Shown in pieces: positions 9,612 through 17,962 of a DNA stretch of 64,000 bases. How positions within the stretch are numbered: position 1 is the stretch's first letter; the number at the start of each line of letters is the position of its first letter. The position numbers and the translations under genes are program-made. The stretch comes from an uncultured Eubacteriales bacterium (GTDB lineage Bacteria > Bacillota > Clostridia > Oscillospirales > Oscillospiraceae): positions 61,535 through 125,534 of the forward strand of contig CAUGSS010000002.1 of assembly GCA_959602365.1 (NCBI GenBank), read 5' to 3'. Below the pieces are notes generated by a model. That model was not told the origin of the DNA. It worked only from the letters and a program-made list of their open reading frames with translations, and made no database searches.

Positions 9612-10061
9612 TTGACAGAAGTGGTAGCGGCGCTGCTCTGGGACGGGAACGGCCGCTTTTTGATCTGCCAGCGCCCGGCCCACAAAGCCCGGGGGCTGCT
9701 GTGGGAATTCGTGGGCGGCAAAGTGGAGCCGGGGGAGACGCCGGAGGAGGCTCTGATTCGGGAGTGCCGGGAGGAGCTGGACATTGTGGTGCGCCCCGGG
9801 TCGGTTTTCATGGAGGTGGAACACGTCTATCCGGATCTGACGGTCCATTTGACGCTGTTCCATGCGGAGATCGCCGCCGGGACACCCCGCAGGCTGGAGC
9901 ACAACGATCTGCGCTGGATCATAGTGGAAGAGATTGGCGGGTACACCTTCTGTCCCGCAGACGAGGTGATTTTGGAGCGGCTGAAGGCGGTCTATGGCGG
10001 AGAGACGGAGGCCGGGAAAAATAATTATAACGCCCTTTTTCTTCCAAATGCGACAGCGTAA
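9612..10061 (+). CDS. Nudix hydrolase (MutT-like)
   Basis: 149 residues, TTG start at 9612 preceded by GGAGAGGGGAGA. The Nudix box GX5EX7REUXEEXGU is seen at about 36-58 (GGKVEPGE, then RECREELDI), with the Mg-binding REEL glutamates. The N-terminal EVVAALLWDGNGRFLICQRP pattern resembles 8-oxo-dGTP pyrophosphatases (MutT), which cleanse oxidised nucleotides, but other nucleoside-diphosphate derivatives are possible. It follows the GH13 gene closely and may be co-transcribed. Family assignment is firm; substrate is inferred. Confidence 0.88.
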   Translation: MTEVVAALLWDGNGRFLICQRPAHKARGLLWEFVGGKVEPGETPEEALIRECREELDIVVRPGSVFMEVEHVYPDLTVHLTLFHAEIAAGTPRRLEHNDLRWIIVEEIGGYTFCPADEVILERLKAVYGGETEAGKNNYNALFLPNATA

Positions 10062-10087
10062 AATTTCTCATTATAAATATTTTTTCT

Positions 10088-10137
10088 CTGCAGCCTTTGG
10101 CCGGTACCTGGTGCCGCCCAGGGGCTGCAGCTTTTTC
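10088..10137 (+). terminator. Terminator after the Nudix gene
   Basis: CTGCAGCC (10088-10095) pairs with GGCTGCAG (10123-10130) and is followed by CTTTTTC. The loop is long (27 nt) and may contain extra pairing. Confidence 0.55.
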
Positions 10138-10230
10138 AACCAGAAAATAATGGAAAACATATGTGGATGCTTCTTCCAGAAAACTGAAACGAAACTGAAA
10201 TATAATTTGGGCATGTTATACAAAAACAAG

Positions 10231-10259
10231 TTGACTGCACAGTAAAATAATAGTAAAAT
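10231..10259 (+). promoter_or_regulatory. Promoter of the surface protein gene
   Basis: TTGACT (10231-10236), 17-bp spacer, TAAAAT (10254-10259), about 65 nt upstream of the start codon. Confidence 0.7.
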
Positions 10260-10322
10260 TCCCTTCGTACAGGAAATGAATGATTCTGTACGCGGCCCTA
10301 CTCTTGAAAGGAAGGTAAGGGA

Positions 10323-13154
10323 ATGAGAAAGAAGAGACTGAGCAAGCTGCTGTCATTGACGCTTGCTCTGGCCATGGCGTTCAGCCTGGTCATGACGGCA
10401 AACGCGGCGGGGGGCGACTCTGTGCTGATCTCCGACGCCATCAACATGGGGGCGAAGGTCACCGACACCAGCGCCACCGGCCTGCACATTGAATCCACCT
10501 GGGAGGGGTTTAACCCGATCATTGTGCGGGATTCCGACTACACCATTGACGACGCCTACATCTCCATCGACTCCGATGGCGACGGCTCCACCACCTGTGA
10601 CTTCTCCGGTCTGGGCGCGGCCATCGCCGCCTATGGAGACAGTCTGCTCACCATTCAAAATTCCGATGTAAACGTCTCCGGTGTGGCCAACCTGGCCCTG
10701 TTTGCCGACGACGGGGCGGATGTCATTATCGACAACTCCACCCTTCATTCCGACGGCGGAACCCTGTATGAGGGCTACCGGAACTCCCCGGATCAGGCCA
10801 CCATGGTGGCGCCCCCCTGGATTCTCGGCATCATGGGCACCTCCCGTGCCACCAACCTGATGGGCACCGATTCCTCCACCACCGTGATTGACTCCGATGT
10901 GAGCTCCGCCCAGTGGGCCATCCTGTCCACCGACTCCGGCGAGAACATGCAGCTCAACGTGGTCAACTCCAAGATGACCCTGACCGGCGCCGACTACCCC
11001 CTCCAGGCGGACGGCACCTTCACCACGGACCACGGCACCACCGGCGCCACGGCCAATCCCTATACCAGCCGCTCCGGCTACGGCACCTACACCATTGGCC
11101 AGGCCGACGAGCGCTTCTACGGCGTGGATATGACTGTGGGCACCTATGCCAACATCCTGACCGGCGGCTATGCCACCTACACCTCCACCGAGGCGGGCGT
11201 TCCCATTGAGTTGGTGGACGCCAACGGCAATGTGCTGCGGACCTATATCCCGGAGGAGAGCAAGAGCACCACCATCAACTCCGATACCTTCGGCTTTATG
11301 ATCCACCAGAACTCCGGCCTGCCCGCCAATGAGCTGACGCTGGAGCGCGGCACTGTGGTCAACTCCGGCTATACCTCCATCCTCCATAAGACCGGCAGCA
11401 GCGTGGTGGCCAATATCACCTCCGACGCCCAGCTGAACCCGGGCAACGGCATCCTGATCCAGGCCATGGACAATGACGACACCACCACCGGCATGGATAT
11501 GGACACCTTCTCCTTCTATACCACCCATGAGGAGTATCCCGGCTGGCCCACGGAGAGCGCTGGCGCTGCCGGCACCGAGACCGGCGTCTATAACCTGGAC
11601 GGCGTCCATCTGACCGGCGATATCTTCAACGCCACCGGCTGGGCCTCCAATAAAAATGGCGCACAGTCTCCCATTGCCATGACCATCAACCTGGAGAACG
11701 GCGCCACCCTGGAGGGCCAGATCTCCTCCACCGCCGCCATCCATGTCACCAAGGAAGGCTCCGATGCGGTGGCCGCTGCCCCCGCCGGCCAGAAGGCCTC
11801 CGACGGCTGGACTGCGTATCAGAACACCAGCTTCCCCATTGGCCAGTACTATGACATCGGTCAGGTGGCCAACAAGATCCAGAGCAACACCTTCAACACC
11901 ATCGACGTCAACGTGGCCGACGGTTCTGTCTGGACTGTCACCGGCGACGGCATTGTGAACAACGTCACCGCCGCTTCCACCGGCATCGTGGCAGCAGCCG
12001 GCGCGGAAGACCCTGTCATTCTGCGCGTGGGCGGCACCCTGACCCTGGACGAGCAGGTGATTGACCTGACCCCTGTGGAGGTTGAGACTGCGGCGCCTGA
12101 GGTGCCCGCCGAGGACGGGACCGACGTTCCCACTGAGGGCGAGGCCGACGTCCCCACCGAGGGCGAAGCTGACGTCCCCACCGAGGGCGAAGCTGACGTC
12201 CCCACCGAGGGCGAGGCTGACGTTCCCACCGAGGGCGAGGCTGACGTTCCCACCGAGGGTGAGACTGATGTGTCCACCGAGGGCGAGACCGATGAACAGA
12301 TCGCCCAGGAGAGCGCCGGTCAGACCGTCCAGCCTGTGAGCGTGACCGTTGATGCGTCCGCTGCTGCTCCTGCGGCTACCTATGTCTGCAATGTGGATAC
12401 CGACAACGACGGCGTGCTGGATGGCTATCAAGTAGACAACGTCATTTATGTGAAGGACAGCTCCGAGGCTAACCCCGGTGAGGGCGGCGAAGGCGGCTCC
12501 GGCGGTCCTGGCGGCCCCGGCGGTCCTGGCGGCCCCGGTGGTCCTGGCGGCCCCGGTGGTCCCGGCGGTCCTGGCGGTCCTGGTGGCCCCGGCGGCCCTG
12601 GCGGCGGCACTGGCGATGAGACCTGGTACACCCCCGATCAGAAGCTGACCCTGGCGGTCAAGGACGGCGTGGTTGTGGCTCCCGGCACGGAAGGCGCTGC
12701 TGAGTACACCGTGGACCGTCTGATGTACGGCACCAGCGACAACCTGAGTTCCTTCTCCGGCGGCGGCCATGACCCCGCTGGCGACGATGACTATGCCTTT
12801 ATCACCGCCCTCTATGTCAAGGACGGCGCGGTGCAGGAGCTGACCGCCACTCCCGTGGGCGGCACTGAGGATCCCGGCGACGGCGAGGATCCGAAGCCCG
12901 GCGACGGTGAGGACCAAAAGCCCGGCACCGGCGGGGATCAAAAGCCCGGCACCGGCGGGGATCAAAAGCCCGGCACTGGAGATGGGCAGGGCTCCGGCAC
13001 CGACACCGGCAAGGACACCACCAGTCCCACCACCACTGCACCCAAGACCGGCGATTATACCATGCCCCTCGTGGCTGGCGGCATCGCGATCCTGGCGGCC
13101 GCGGCCCTGATTGTCCTGGTTACGGTGCATAAGCGCCGTGCGGGCGGGAAGTAA
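10323..13154 (+). CDS. Large sortase-anchored surface protein with beta-helix-like body and tandem repeats
   Basis: 943 residues. A signal peptide (1-29, cut near ANAA-GG) is followed by a long Thr/Ser/Asn/Asp-rich body (~30-590). The body has recurring xIxNSxVxVxG rungs, which suggest a right-handed beta-helix of the pectate-lyase/adhesin kind. Seven 8-residue repeats DVPTEGEA lie at 601-656, a GGP linker of about 11 units at ~725-760, and KPGTGGDQ repeats near 860-885. The C-terminus has a PKTGD motif (907-911), a hydrophobic helix and HKRRAGGK, the classic sortase sorting signal of Clostridia. The protein is thus exported, covalently linked to the wall and held away from it by flexible linkers. 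It is monocistronic, with its own promoter and a hairpin after it. Role unknown; adhesion or glycan binding is an inference. A 964-codon antisense reading frame over it is a codon-bias shadow. Confidence 0.85.
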   Translation: MRKKRLSKLLSLTLALAMAFSLVMTANAAGGDSVLISDAINMGAKVTDTSATGLHIESTWEGFNPIIVRDSDYTIDDAYISIDSDGDGSTTCDFSGLGAAIAAYGDSLLTIQNSDVNVSGVANLALFADDGADVIIDNSTLHSDGGTLYEGYRNSPDQATMVAPPWILGIMGTSRATNLMGTDSSTTVIDSDVSSAQWAILSTDSGENMQLNVVNSKMTLTGADYPLQADGTFTTDHGTTGATANPYTSRSGYGTYTIGQADERFYGVDMTVGTYANILTGGYATYTSTEAGVPIELVDANGNVLRTYIPEESKSTTINSDTFGFMIHQNSGLPANELTLERGTVVNSGYTSILHKTGSSVVANITSDAQLNPGNGILIQAMDNDDTTTGMDMDTFSFYTTHEEYPGWPTESAGAAGTETGVYNLDGVHLTGDIFNATGWASNKNGAQSPIAMTINLENGATLEGQISSTAAIHVTKEGSDAVAAAPAGQKASDGWTAYQNTSFPIGQYYDIGQVANKIQSNTFNTIDVNVADGSVWTVTGDGIVNNVTAASTGIVAAAGAEDPVILRVGGTLTLDEQVIDLTPVEVETAAPEVPAEDGTDVPTEGEADVPTEGEADVPTEGEADVPTEGEADVPTEGEADVPTEGETDVSTEGETDEQIAQESAGQTVQPVSVTVDASAAAPAATYVCNVDTDNDGVLDGYQVDNVIYVKDSSEANPGEGGEGGSGGPGGPGGPGGPGGPGGPGGPGGPGGPGGPGGPGGGTGDETWYTPDQKLTLAVKDGVVVAPGTEGAAEYTVDRLMYGTSDNLSSFSGGGHDPAGDDDYAFITALYVKDGAVQELTATPVGGTEDPGDGEDPKPGDGEDQKPGTGGDQKPGTGGDQKPGTGDGQGSGTDTGKDTTSPTTTAPKTGDYTMPLVAGGIAILAAAALIVLVTVHKRRAGGK
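12123..12290 (+). repeat. Seven tandem 24-bp coding repeats (DVPTEGEA)
   Basis: Seven in-frame 24-bp units encode DVPTEGEA; the last two vary to DVPTEGET and DVSTEGET. Near-identical middle units suggest recent expansion by slippage, so copy number probably varies between strains. Confidence 0.9.
12501..12602 (+). repeat. GGP-encoding 9-bp tandem repeats
   Basis: About 11 consecutive 9-bp units encode Gly-Gly-Pro, a flexible collagen-like linker within the surface protein. Confidence 0.9.
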
Positions 13155-13217
13155 TCCCCTGAGCAGCCTCTCGTCGAGTTGAGCGACAGGTTGGAGAGAG
13201 TGAAATAGCTTGCCTTT

Positions 13218-13245
13218 GACCGCCGGAGCGTCAGCTCCGGCGGTC
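13218..13245. terminator. Hairpin after the surface protein gene
   Basis: A 12-bp stem with a GTCA-type 4-nt loop (arms 13218-13229 and 13234-13245). It has no clear T-run, but position and stem strength fit a terminator. Confidence 0.55.
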
Positions 13246-13259
13246 ATCCGTTTCCGCCC

Positions 13260-13288
13260 TTGACAACCGGAACAAAATTGTTTATGGT
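13260..13288 (+). promoter_or_regulatory. Promoter of the BMP-domain gene
   Basis: TTGACA (13260-13265), 17-bp spacer, TATGGT (13283-13288), 57 nt before the chosen start. Confidence 0.6.
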
Positions 13289-13344
13289 GTGTTCAGCTTA
13301 TCATGTGATGTCGGAGCGGAAACAGCGTGTCGGGAGGGGACAGA

Positions 13345-15270
13345 ATGTCGGATCAGCATTACAGGGAGGCCCTGCGGCTGGGGCAGAAAGAGTACCGGGC
13401 CTGCCAGAGCCGGGGAGAGAGTCCCTATCTGCCGGTGCTGGATGAACTGGTGCCCGGAGAGCTTTATACCTCCTGTGAATCCCTGGGCCTGATTCAGGTG
13501 CCGGCAGAGTTCATTGTCGGCACCAAATCGGCGGGCCGCACCACTTCATTTGCCCGCAACTACATGCCGCTGTTGGAGGAGACCTCGGAGTTTGCCGCGA
13601 AATGGAGCGACCTCTGCTCAGCCCACCTTCAGGAGGGGATCCGGGACCCGGTGAAGGTCTACGAGTATAGGAACCGCTTTTATGTGGAGGAGGGCAACAA
13701 GCGGGTGAGTGTGCTGAAGTTTTTCGGCGCCATCACCGTTGCCGCCGAGGTCAGGCGGATTTTGCCCCCGCGCAATGGAGATCCGGATGTGGAGCTGTAC
13801 TATGAGTTTGTGGACTTTTACAAGTGCAGCCAGATTAATTTTCTGGAGTTTACCAAACCCGGCGGCTATGCCGAACTCCAGCGGCTGATGGGCAAAGAGC
13901 CCGACGAGGTGTGGAGCCCGGAGGAGCGCAGCCGTTTTATCACCACCTATTATTACTTCCGGCAGGCGTATGCGGCCCTGGGCGGCGGAAAGCTGGCAAC
14001 TACCGTGGGGGACGCCATGCTGGCCTATATGAAGGTCTATGGCTATCAGGAGCTGCGGCTGCAGTCCCCGGCGGAGATGAAGCGGTCTATCTCCAAGGTC
14101 TGGGAGGAGATTACGCTTCAGCAGGAGGAGGAGCCCATCGACGTCAAGCTGACGCCGGAGGAGGCAAAGAAGAGAGGGCTGTTTGCGCTGATGCGCTCCG
14201 GCGGGGAGAGCCGGGCGCTGAAGGTGGCCTTTATCCACGACAAAAACCCCACCCTCTCCGGCTGGACCTATGCCCATGAGCTGGGGCGGCTCCACGTCCA
14301 GCGGGTTTTTGAGGGGAAAATTGTCACCACCGCCTATGAACAGGCCCTGGACGGCGACCCGCTGGAGGTGATTGAGCGGGCGATTGCCGACGGAAATACC
14401 ACCATATTCACCACCTCTCCTCAGCTGCTGCCCGCCAGCCTGCGCTCCGCGGTGGAGCATCCTGAGGTCAATATCCTGAACTGCTCCCTCAATCAGTCCC
14501 ATCGCTATATCCGCACCTACTATGCCAGAATGTATGAGGCGAAGTTTATCATTGGCGCCATCGCCGGTACGATGGCCCGGGACGGACAGGTGGGCTATAT
14601 CTGCGACTATCCCATCTTTGGGCAGATCGCGGGGATCAACGCCTTTGCGCTGGGGCTGCAGATGGTCAATCCCCGGGCCCGGGTCTACCTGGAGTGGTCC
14701 TCCGTGGTGGGGACGGAGGAGGCGGTCCGGCGGCTGACAGACCGGGGGATCGACCTGATTTCCTCCCAGGATGCGGCCAGGCTGCTGGAGGGATCCCGGA
14801 GCAGCTTCGGGCTGTACCGTCTGGACAGTGGGCACAAGGATGTGCTGGCCATGCCCCTGTGGCAGTGGGGGGTCTACTATGAGACCATCATCCGCAGTAT
14901 TCTGAACCGCACTTACCGCAGCGAAAATGAGGAGAGCGGCAAGGCGCTGAATTACTACTGGGGCATGTCCTCCGGCGTTGTGGAGGTGCTCTGTTCCTCC
15001 AAACTTCCGGACAGCACCCGCAAGCTCTCAGAACTGCTGGAGCAGGCCATCTGCGCCGGGATCTGCCACCCCTTCCGGGGGCCTCTCACCACCCAGGAGG
15101 GGACTGTCATCGACGGCGAGGGCCACTTTTTGAGCCTGGAGCAGATCATCAGTATGGACTGGCTGGTGCACAATGTGGTGGGGACGATTCCAACCTACGA
15201 GCAGCTGAGCGACGAGGGCAAGGCCACTGTGGACATCGTGGGTGTGGAGCGGGTCACCGAAGACAGATAG
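13345..15270 (+). CDS. Cytoplasmic BMP-family (basic membrane protein/Med-like) two-domain protein
   Basis: 641 residues from ATG 13345 (MSDQHYRE), chosen over an upstream GTG because GGGAGGGGAC lies just before it. The C-terminal ~290-560 matches the BMP/Med periplasmic-binding fold: LKVAFIHDKNPTLSGWTYAHE, repeated IIGAIAGTMA and GQIAGINAFALG patterns. The N-terminal ~80-150 has a ParB/Srx-like signature (VYEYRNRFYVEEGNKRVSVLK). There is no signal peptide or lipobox, so unlike BMP lipoproteins that feed nucleoside transporters this one should stay in the cytoplasm. A metallophosphoesterase gene follows after 62 nt. It could be a cytosolic sensor of nucleosides or a related ligand; this is inference. 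BMP assignment is good, N-domain assignment moderate. Confidence 0.75.
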   Translation: MSDQHYREALRLGQKEYRACQSRGESPYLPVLDELVPGELYTSCESLGLIQVPAEFIVGTKSAGRTTSFARNYMPLLEETSEFAAKWSDLCSAHLQEGIRDPVKVYEYRNRFYVEEGNKRVSVLKFFGAITVAAEVRRILPPRNGDPDVELYYEFVDFYKCSQINFLEFTKPGGYAELQRLMGKEPDEVWSPEERSRFITTYYYFRQAYAALGGGKLATTVGDAMLAYMKVYGYQELRLQSPAEMKRSISKVWEEITLQQEEEPIDVKLTPEEAKKRGLFALMRSGGESRALKVAFIHDKNPTLSGWTYAHELGRLHVQRVFEGKIVTTAYEQALDGDPLEVIERAIADGNTTIFTTSPQLLPASLRSAVEHPEVNILNCSLNQSHRYIRTYYARMYEAKFIIGAIAGTMARDGQVGYICDYPIFGQIAGINAFALGLQMVNPRARVYLEWSSVVGTEEAVRRLTDRGIDLISSQDAARLLEGSRSSFGLYRLDSGHKDVLAMPLWQWGVYYETIIRSILNRTYRSENEESGKALNYYWGMSSGVVEVLCSSKLPDSTRKLSELLEQAICAGICHPFRGPLTTQEGTVIDGEGHFLSLEQIISMDWLVHNVVGTIPTYEQLSDEGKATVDIVGVERVTEDR

Positions 15271-15332
15271 ATACAACTCCCGCGGGCATGCCCGGGGGAC
15301 AGAACCCGGTATCGGGAAATGGAGAAAGCTCA

Positions 15333-15926
15333 TTGAAAATTTTGGCAGTTGCCGACCATGAGGCGAAATACTTTTACGATTACTATACCCCGGGCAGGCT
15401 CAGTGAATTTGATTTGATCCTGTCCTGCGGCGACCTGCGCCGGGAGTACCTGGAATTTCTGGTCACCATGGCCCGCTGTCCTGTGTTGTATGTATTCGGC
15501 AATCACGACGACCGGTTGGATCAGCGGCCGCCGGAAGGCTGTATCTGTATTGAGGACAAGATCTATGTCCATCAGGGGGTGCGCATTCTGGGGTTGGGCG
15601 GCTCTTACCGCTATCATCCCAAGGGGGTGCATATGTATACCGAGCGGCAGATGGCCGCCCGGGTGCGCCGGCTCCGACTGGCCCTGTGGCGGAATAAGGG
15701 GTTTGATATCCTGCTGACCCACGCCCCGGCCTTTGGGCTGAATGATTTTGACACCCTGGCCCACCGGGGGTTTGAGTGCTTCGGCACGCTGCTGGACCGG
15801 TATCACCCCAGTTATTTTGTCCACGGGCATATCCATCGCAGCTATGGACGGGAAATCCCCCAGAGAACCGCCCGAGGGAACACCACGGTAATCAACGCCT
15901 ATGAGTACTGTGACTTTGAACTGTGA
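15333..15926 (+). CDS. Calcineurin-like metallophosphoesterase
   Basis: 197 residues from TTG 15333 (MKILAVADHE); the usual family N-terminus begins exactly here, with GGAGAAAG upstream, so the longer ATG frame from 15288 is rejected. The metal-binding motifs are in order: AVADHE (5-10, aspartate and a histidine), SCGDLR (31-36), GNHDD (56-60), LTHAP (~129) and HGHIH (~164-168). It is a soluble two-metal phosphoesterase of the YfcE/MJ0936-like class; substrates could be cyclic nucleotides or phosphodiesters. The gene follows the BMP-domain protein and both may form one operon. Ends with a strong hairpin at 15980-16020. Confidence 0.87.
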   Translation: MKILAVADHEAKYFYDYYTPGRLSEFDLILSCGDLRREYLEFLVTMARCPVLYVFGNHDDRLDQRPPEGCICIEDKIYVHQGVRILGLGGSYRYHPKGVHMYTERQMAARVRRLRLALWRNKGFDILLTHAPAFGLNDFDTLAHRGFECFGTLLDRYHPSYFVHGHIHRSYGREIPQRTARGNTTVINAYEYCDFEL

Positions 15927-15979
15927 TTTCCGGCGATATGGCAGCAGGTCCGGCGGACTGGCTCCGGATTCCTGACTAG

Positions 15980-16020
15980 ACACCCCGGCTGCGGGCCCAA
16001 TCGGTCCGCAGCCGGGGTGT
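15980..16020 (+). terminator. Terminator after metallophosphoesterase gene
   Basis: Perfect 15-bp stem (15980-15994 with 16006-16020), loop of 11 nt, followed by TCTGCTTTC. Confidence 0.7.
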
Positions 16021-16127
16021 TCTGCTTTCAATATATCATTTTTCCACCGCTGGGGCTGGCCGGAGCGCGCCGGTAGGGAAGGGCACGCCAGATGGTCCGC
16101 ATAGGGGGAAAGAGCCGGGGACGAGCA

Positions 16128-16170
16128 GCCGCCGGAACGGTGCTTTACAGCACGGTTCCGGCGGCTTTTT
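16128..16170. terminator. Convergent terminator next to the cotJC stop
   Basis: 17-bp perfect stem (16128-16144 with 16149-16165) with a 4-nt loop and TTTTT on the + strand. It lies 10 nt after the cotJC stop codon on the other strand, so it can also end the cotJ transcript. Confidence 0.8.
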
Positions 16171-16180
16171 GCGGCGATGG

Positions 16181-16597
16181 TTACTTCTGGTCGAATCCCG
16201 GGTTGAAGAGATAGATGTTTTTCTCGTTCATGCGGCGGCGGGCCAGCTCCAGGGCCTCGCCGAAGCGCTGGAAGTGGACGATTTCCCGCTCCCGGAGAAA
16301 GCGGATGGCGTCGTTGACATCCGGATCGTCGGAAAGGCGCAGGATATTGTCATAGGTAAGCCGGGCCTTCTGCTCTGCGGCCAGATCCTCCGTCAGGTCG
16401 GCGATGGGGTCGCCGGTGGACTGAATGCCGGCGGCGCTCCAGGGGAAGCCGCTGGCGGCGGTGGGATAGATCCCAGTGGTATGATCCACAAAGTAGGGGG
16501 CCAAAGGAGAATTCTCGATTTCCTTTGCGCTCAGATTTCGGGTCAGCTGGTGCACAATCGCCGCCACCATCTCCAGATGGCCCAGCTCTTCTGTCCC
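16181..16597 (-). CDS. cotJC: CotJC spore-coat manganese catalase, C-terminal part (gene split by an element)
   Basis: From the GT of the DIGTEE motif onward this frame encodes a normal CotJC C-terminus: TEELGHLEMVAAIVHQLT, then YFVDHTTGIYPTAASG, GDPIADLTEDLAAEQKAR and FLREREIVHFQRFGEALELA, ending FNPGFDQK. It has the second set of dimanganese ligands (Glu and His of EExxHxE, later Glu/His). No start codon or Shine-Dalgarno site belongs to it. The open frame continues to 16726 only with unrelated residues that lie in the inserted DNA. The missing N-terminal 62 codons sit at 21056-21240 on the same strand. Joined at the GG of codon 62, the two parts give 199 residues, the usual CotJC length (B. 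subtilis ~189). In this configuration it cannot be translated as an enzyme. Confidence 0.92.
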   Translation of the reverse strand, partial: GTEELGHLEMVAAIVHQLTRNLSAKEIENSPLAPYFVDHTTGIYPTAASGFPWSAAGIQSTGDPIADLTEDLAAEQKARLTYDNILRLSDDPDVNDAIRFLREREIVHFQRFGEALELARRRMNEKNIYLFNPGFDQK

Positions 16598-16604
16598 TGG
16601 ATCG
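16593..16604. repeat. Left attachment site of the cotJC element
   Basis: GTCCCTGGATCG here and GTACCGATATCG at 21053-21064 share 8 of 12 bases in direct orientation and flank the element. The shared CC (16596-16597) is the predicted crossover dinucleotide, because exchange there restores the cotJC frame. Confidence 0.75.
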
Positions 16605-16869
16605 CAGTCACAATGAGGCCGTCTGCCTGCGGTGAAACGGAGCACTCCTCTGGCGTCCAGGGAACCCCAGAGGGGCTGTCGCGCGGGGCGCTGCGACAAC
16701 CGTGCCCCGACATTCCGGCGACCCATCTGTGATTTATCGAGGGTGCATAGAATAAGTCAGACCAATCGGGGTCAAAAATCCGGCTGCAGGGGGATTTGAT
16801 TGCGTGTGCCGATCAGGGACAGGCAGAGAAAAATTCATAAGCAGGCTGCTGTGGGACATAGTTTTTTTC

Positions 16870-16898
16870 TTGAAGGTTGGAACGGTTTGTGGTATCCT
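16870..16898 (+). promoter_or_regulatory. Promoter of uppP
   Basis: TTGAAG (16870-16875), 17-bp spacer, TATCCT (16893-16898), 33 nt before the start codon, inside the element. uppP therefore does not depend on outside transcription. Confidence 0.6.
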
Positions 16899-16930
16899 AT
16901 TACATCCGAGCAAGCAAAGGAGTGGTTCCC

Positions 16931-17818
16931 ATGGAAGACCTGTTGTTTTGTCTGAAATCCTTCGTGCTGGGGATTGTGGAGGGCGTTACAGAGTTTCTGC
17001 CCATCTCCTCCACGGGACATCTGATTGTATTTGAAGATTTGCTGGGGTTTCAAGCCTCTGAACAGTACATCAACACCTATTCCTATGTGATCCAGCTGGG
17101 CGCGATCCTGGCGGTCATTGTGCTGTACCGCAAGAAAATCCTGGCGACGCTGCAGAATTTGTTCCCGGCCCGGGGCAAAAACGGCCGCTGGGTCCGACCC
17201 TATGCGGAGACCGGATTGCGGTTTTGGATCACCCTGGCCATCGCCTGTATTCCGGGATTTATCGGGGTGATGCTGCTGGGAGATCTGGCGGATGCCTATC
17301 TGTTCAACGCGGTCAGTGTCTCTGTCGTGTTGGTGCTGGGCGGCGTGGCCATGATTCTGGCGGAAAAATTCTGCCGCCGGAGCAGCACTCCGCTCCAGTC
17401 CGGCAAATGGCTCAATGTATCCACCCGGCAGGCGCTGATCATCGGCTGCTTTCAGTGCCTGTCCATTATTCCGGGGATGAGCCGCAGCGCCTCCACCATC
17501 ATCGGCGGCTGGTTCGCCGGGCTGTCCACCGCGGCCAGTGCGGAGTTCTCGTTCTTCCTGGCTATCCCGGTCATGGTCGGTATGAGCGCCCTCAAGTTGA
17601 TTCAGCTGGGAGGCTTCGGCTCCATGAGTTCGGTGGAGATGACCAGCCTGGTCATTGGTTTTGTGGTCAGCTTTGTGGTGGCCCTGATTGTGGTGAAAAA
17701 GTTTATTGCCTTCCTGCAGAAGAAACCTATGACTGTATTTGCCGTCTACCGCATTGCCTTCGGCCTGTTTGTGCTGCTGCTGTGGCGGTGCGGCGTGGTC
17801 AGTGTGACTGCGGTATAA
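16931..17818 (+). CDS. uppP: Undecaprenyl-diphosphate phosphatase UppP/BacA
   Basis: 295 residues from ATG 16931 with AAAGGAG upstream. Both BacA signature motifs are present: EGVTEFLPISSTGH (17-30, with catalytic Glu21) and SIIPGMSRSAST (~178-189, with the essential Arg). About eight membrane helices are predicted. The enzyme dephosphorylates undecaprenyl pyrophosphate at the membrane to recycle the lipid carrier for peptidoglycan and teichoic acids, and gives bacitracin tolerance. Length is close to the E. coli enzyme (273). Unusually it lies inside the element that splits cotJC, with its own promoter and terminator. It could be the main chromosomal copy trapped by the element or a cargo duplicate; a second copy elsewhere cannot be seen here. 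Confidence 0.95.
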   Translation: MEDLLFCLKSFVLGIVEGVTEFLPISSTGHLIVFEDLLGFQASEQYINTYSYVIQLGAILAVIVLYRKKILATLQNLFPARGKNGRWVRPYAETGLRFWITLAIACIPGFIGVMLLGDLADAYLFNAVSVSVVLVLGGVAMILAEKFCRRSSTPLQSGKWLNVSTRQALIIGCFQCLSIIPGMSRSASTIIGGWFAGLSTAASAEFSFFLAIPVMVGMSALKLIQLGGFGSMSSVEMTSLVIGFVVSFVVALIVVKKFIAFLQKKPMTVFAVYRIAFGLFVLLLWRCGVVSVTAV

Positions 17819-17871
17819 GGGGAGACGCGCCCCAAACCGGTCTGCGTCCTTGAAAACAGTGCATAGTATGC

Positions 17872-17909
17872 CGGCCGCCGCCCGAGTACGGGGCGGCGGC
17901 CGTTTTTTT
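17872..17909 (+). terminator. Terminator of uppP
   Basis: Perfect 12-bp GC stem (17872-17883 with 17891-17902), then TTTTTTT. Confidence 0.9.
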
Positions 17910-17962
17910 AGCCGGAGAGGGCAACCGTGTGCCGGCACGCTCATATACTGTCCTGGAGGGAG

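Noticed and set aside
10353..13247. A 964-codon antisense frame over the surface protein gene
   Set aside because: Low-complexity shadow of a repetitive GC-rich gene; the + strand has signal peptide, sorting signal, promoter and terminator.
16181..16726. A complete 181-residue gene in place of a cotJC fragment
   Set aside because: The first 44 residues (from MGRRNVGARL) are unrelated to CotJC and lie in the element; no ribosome site; homology begins exactly at the predicted crossover.
17921..17949. AAC-N16-CATATACT as a sigma-K promoter for the element's small gene
   Set aside because: The motif is short and expected by chance, and the implied start site would fall in the ribosome-binding site. 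Kept only as a weak hint.
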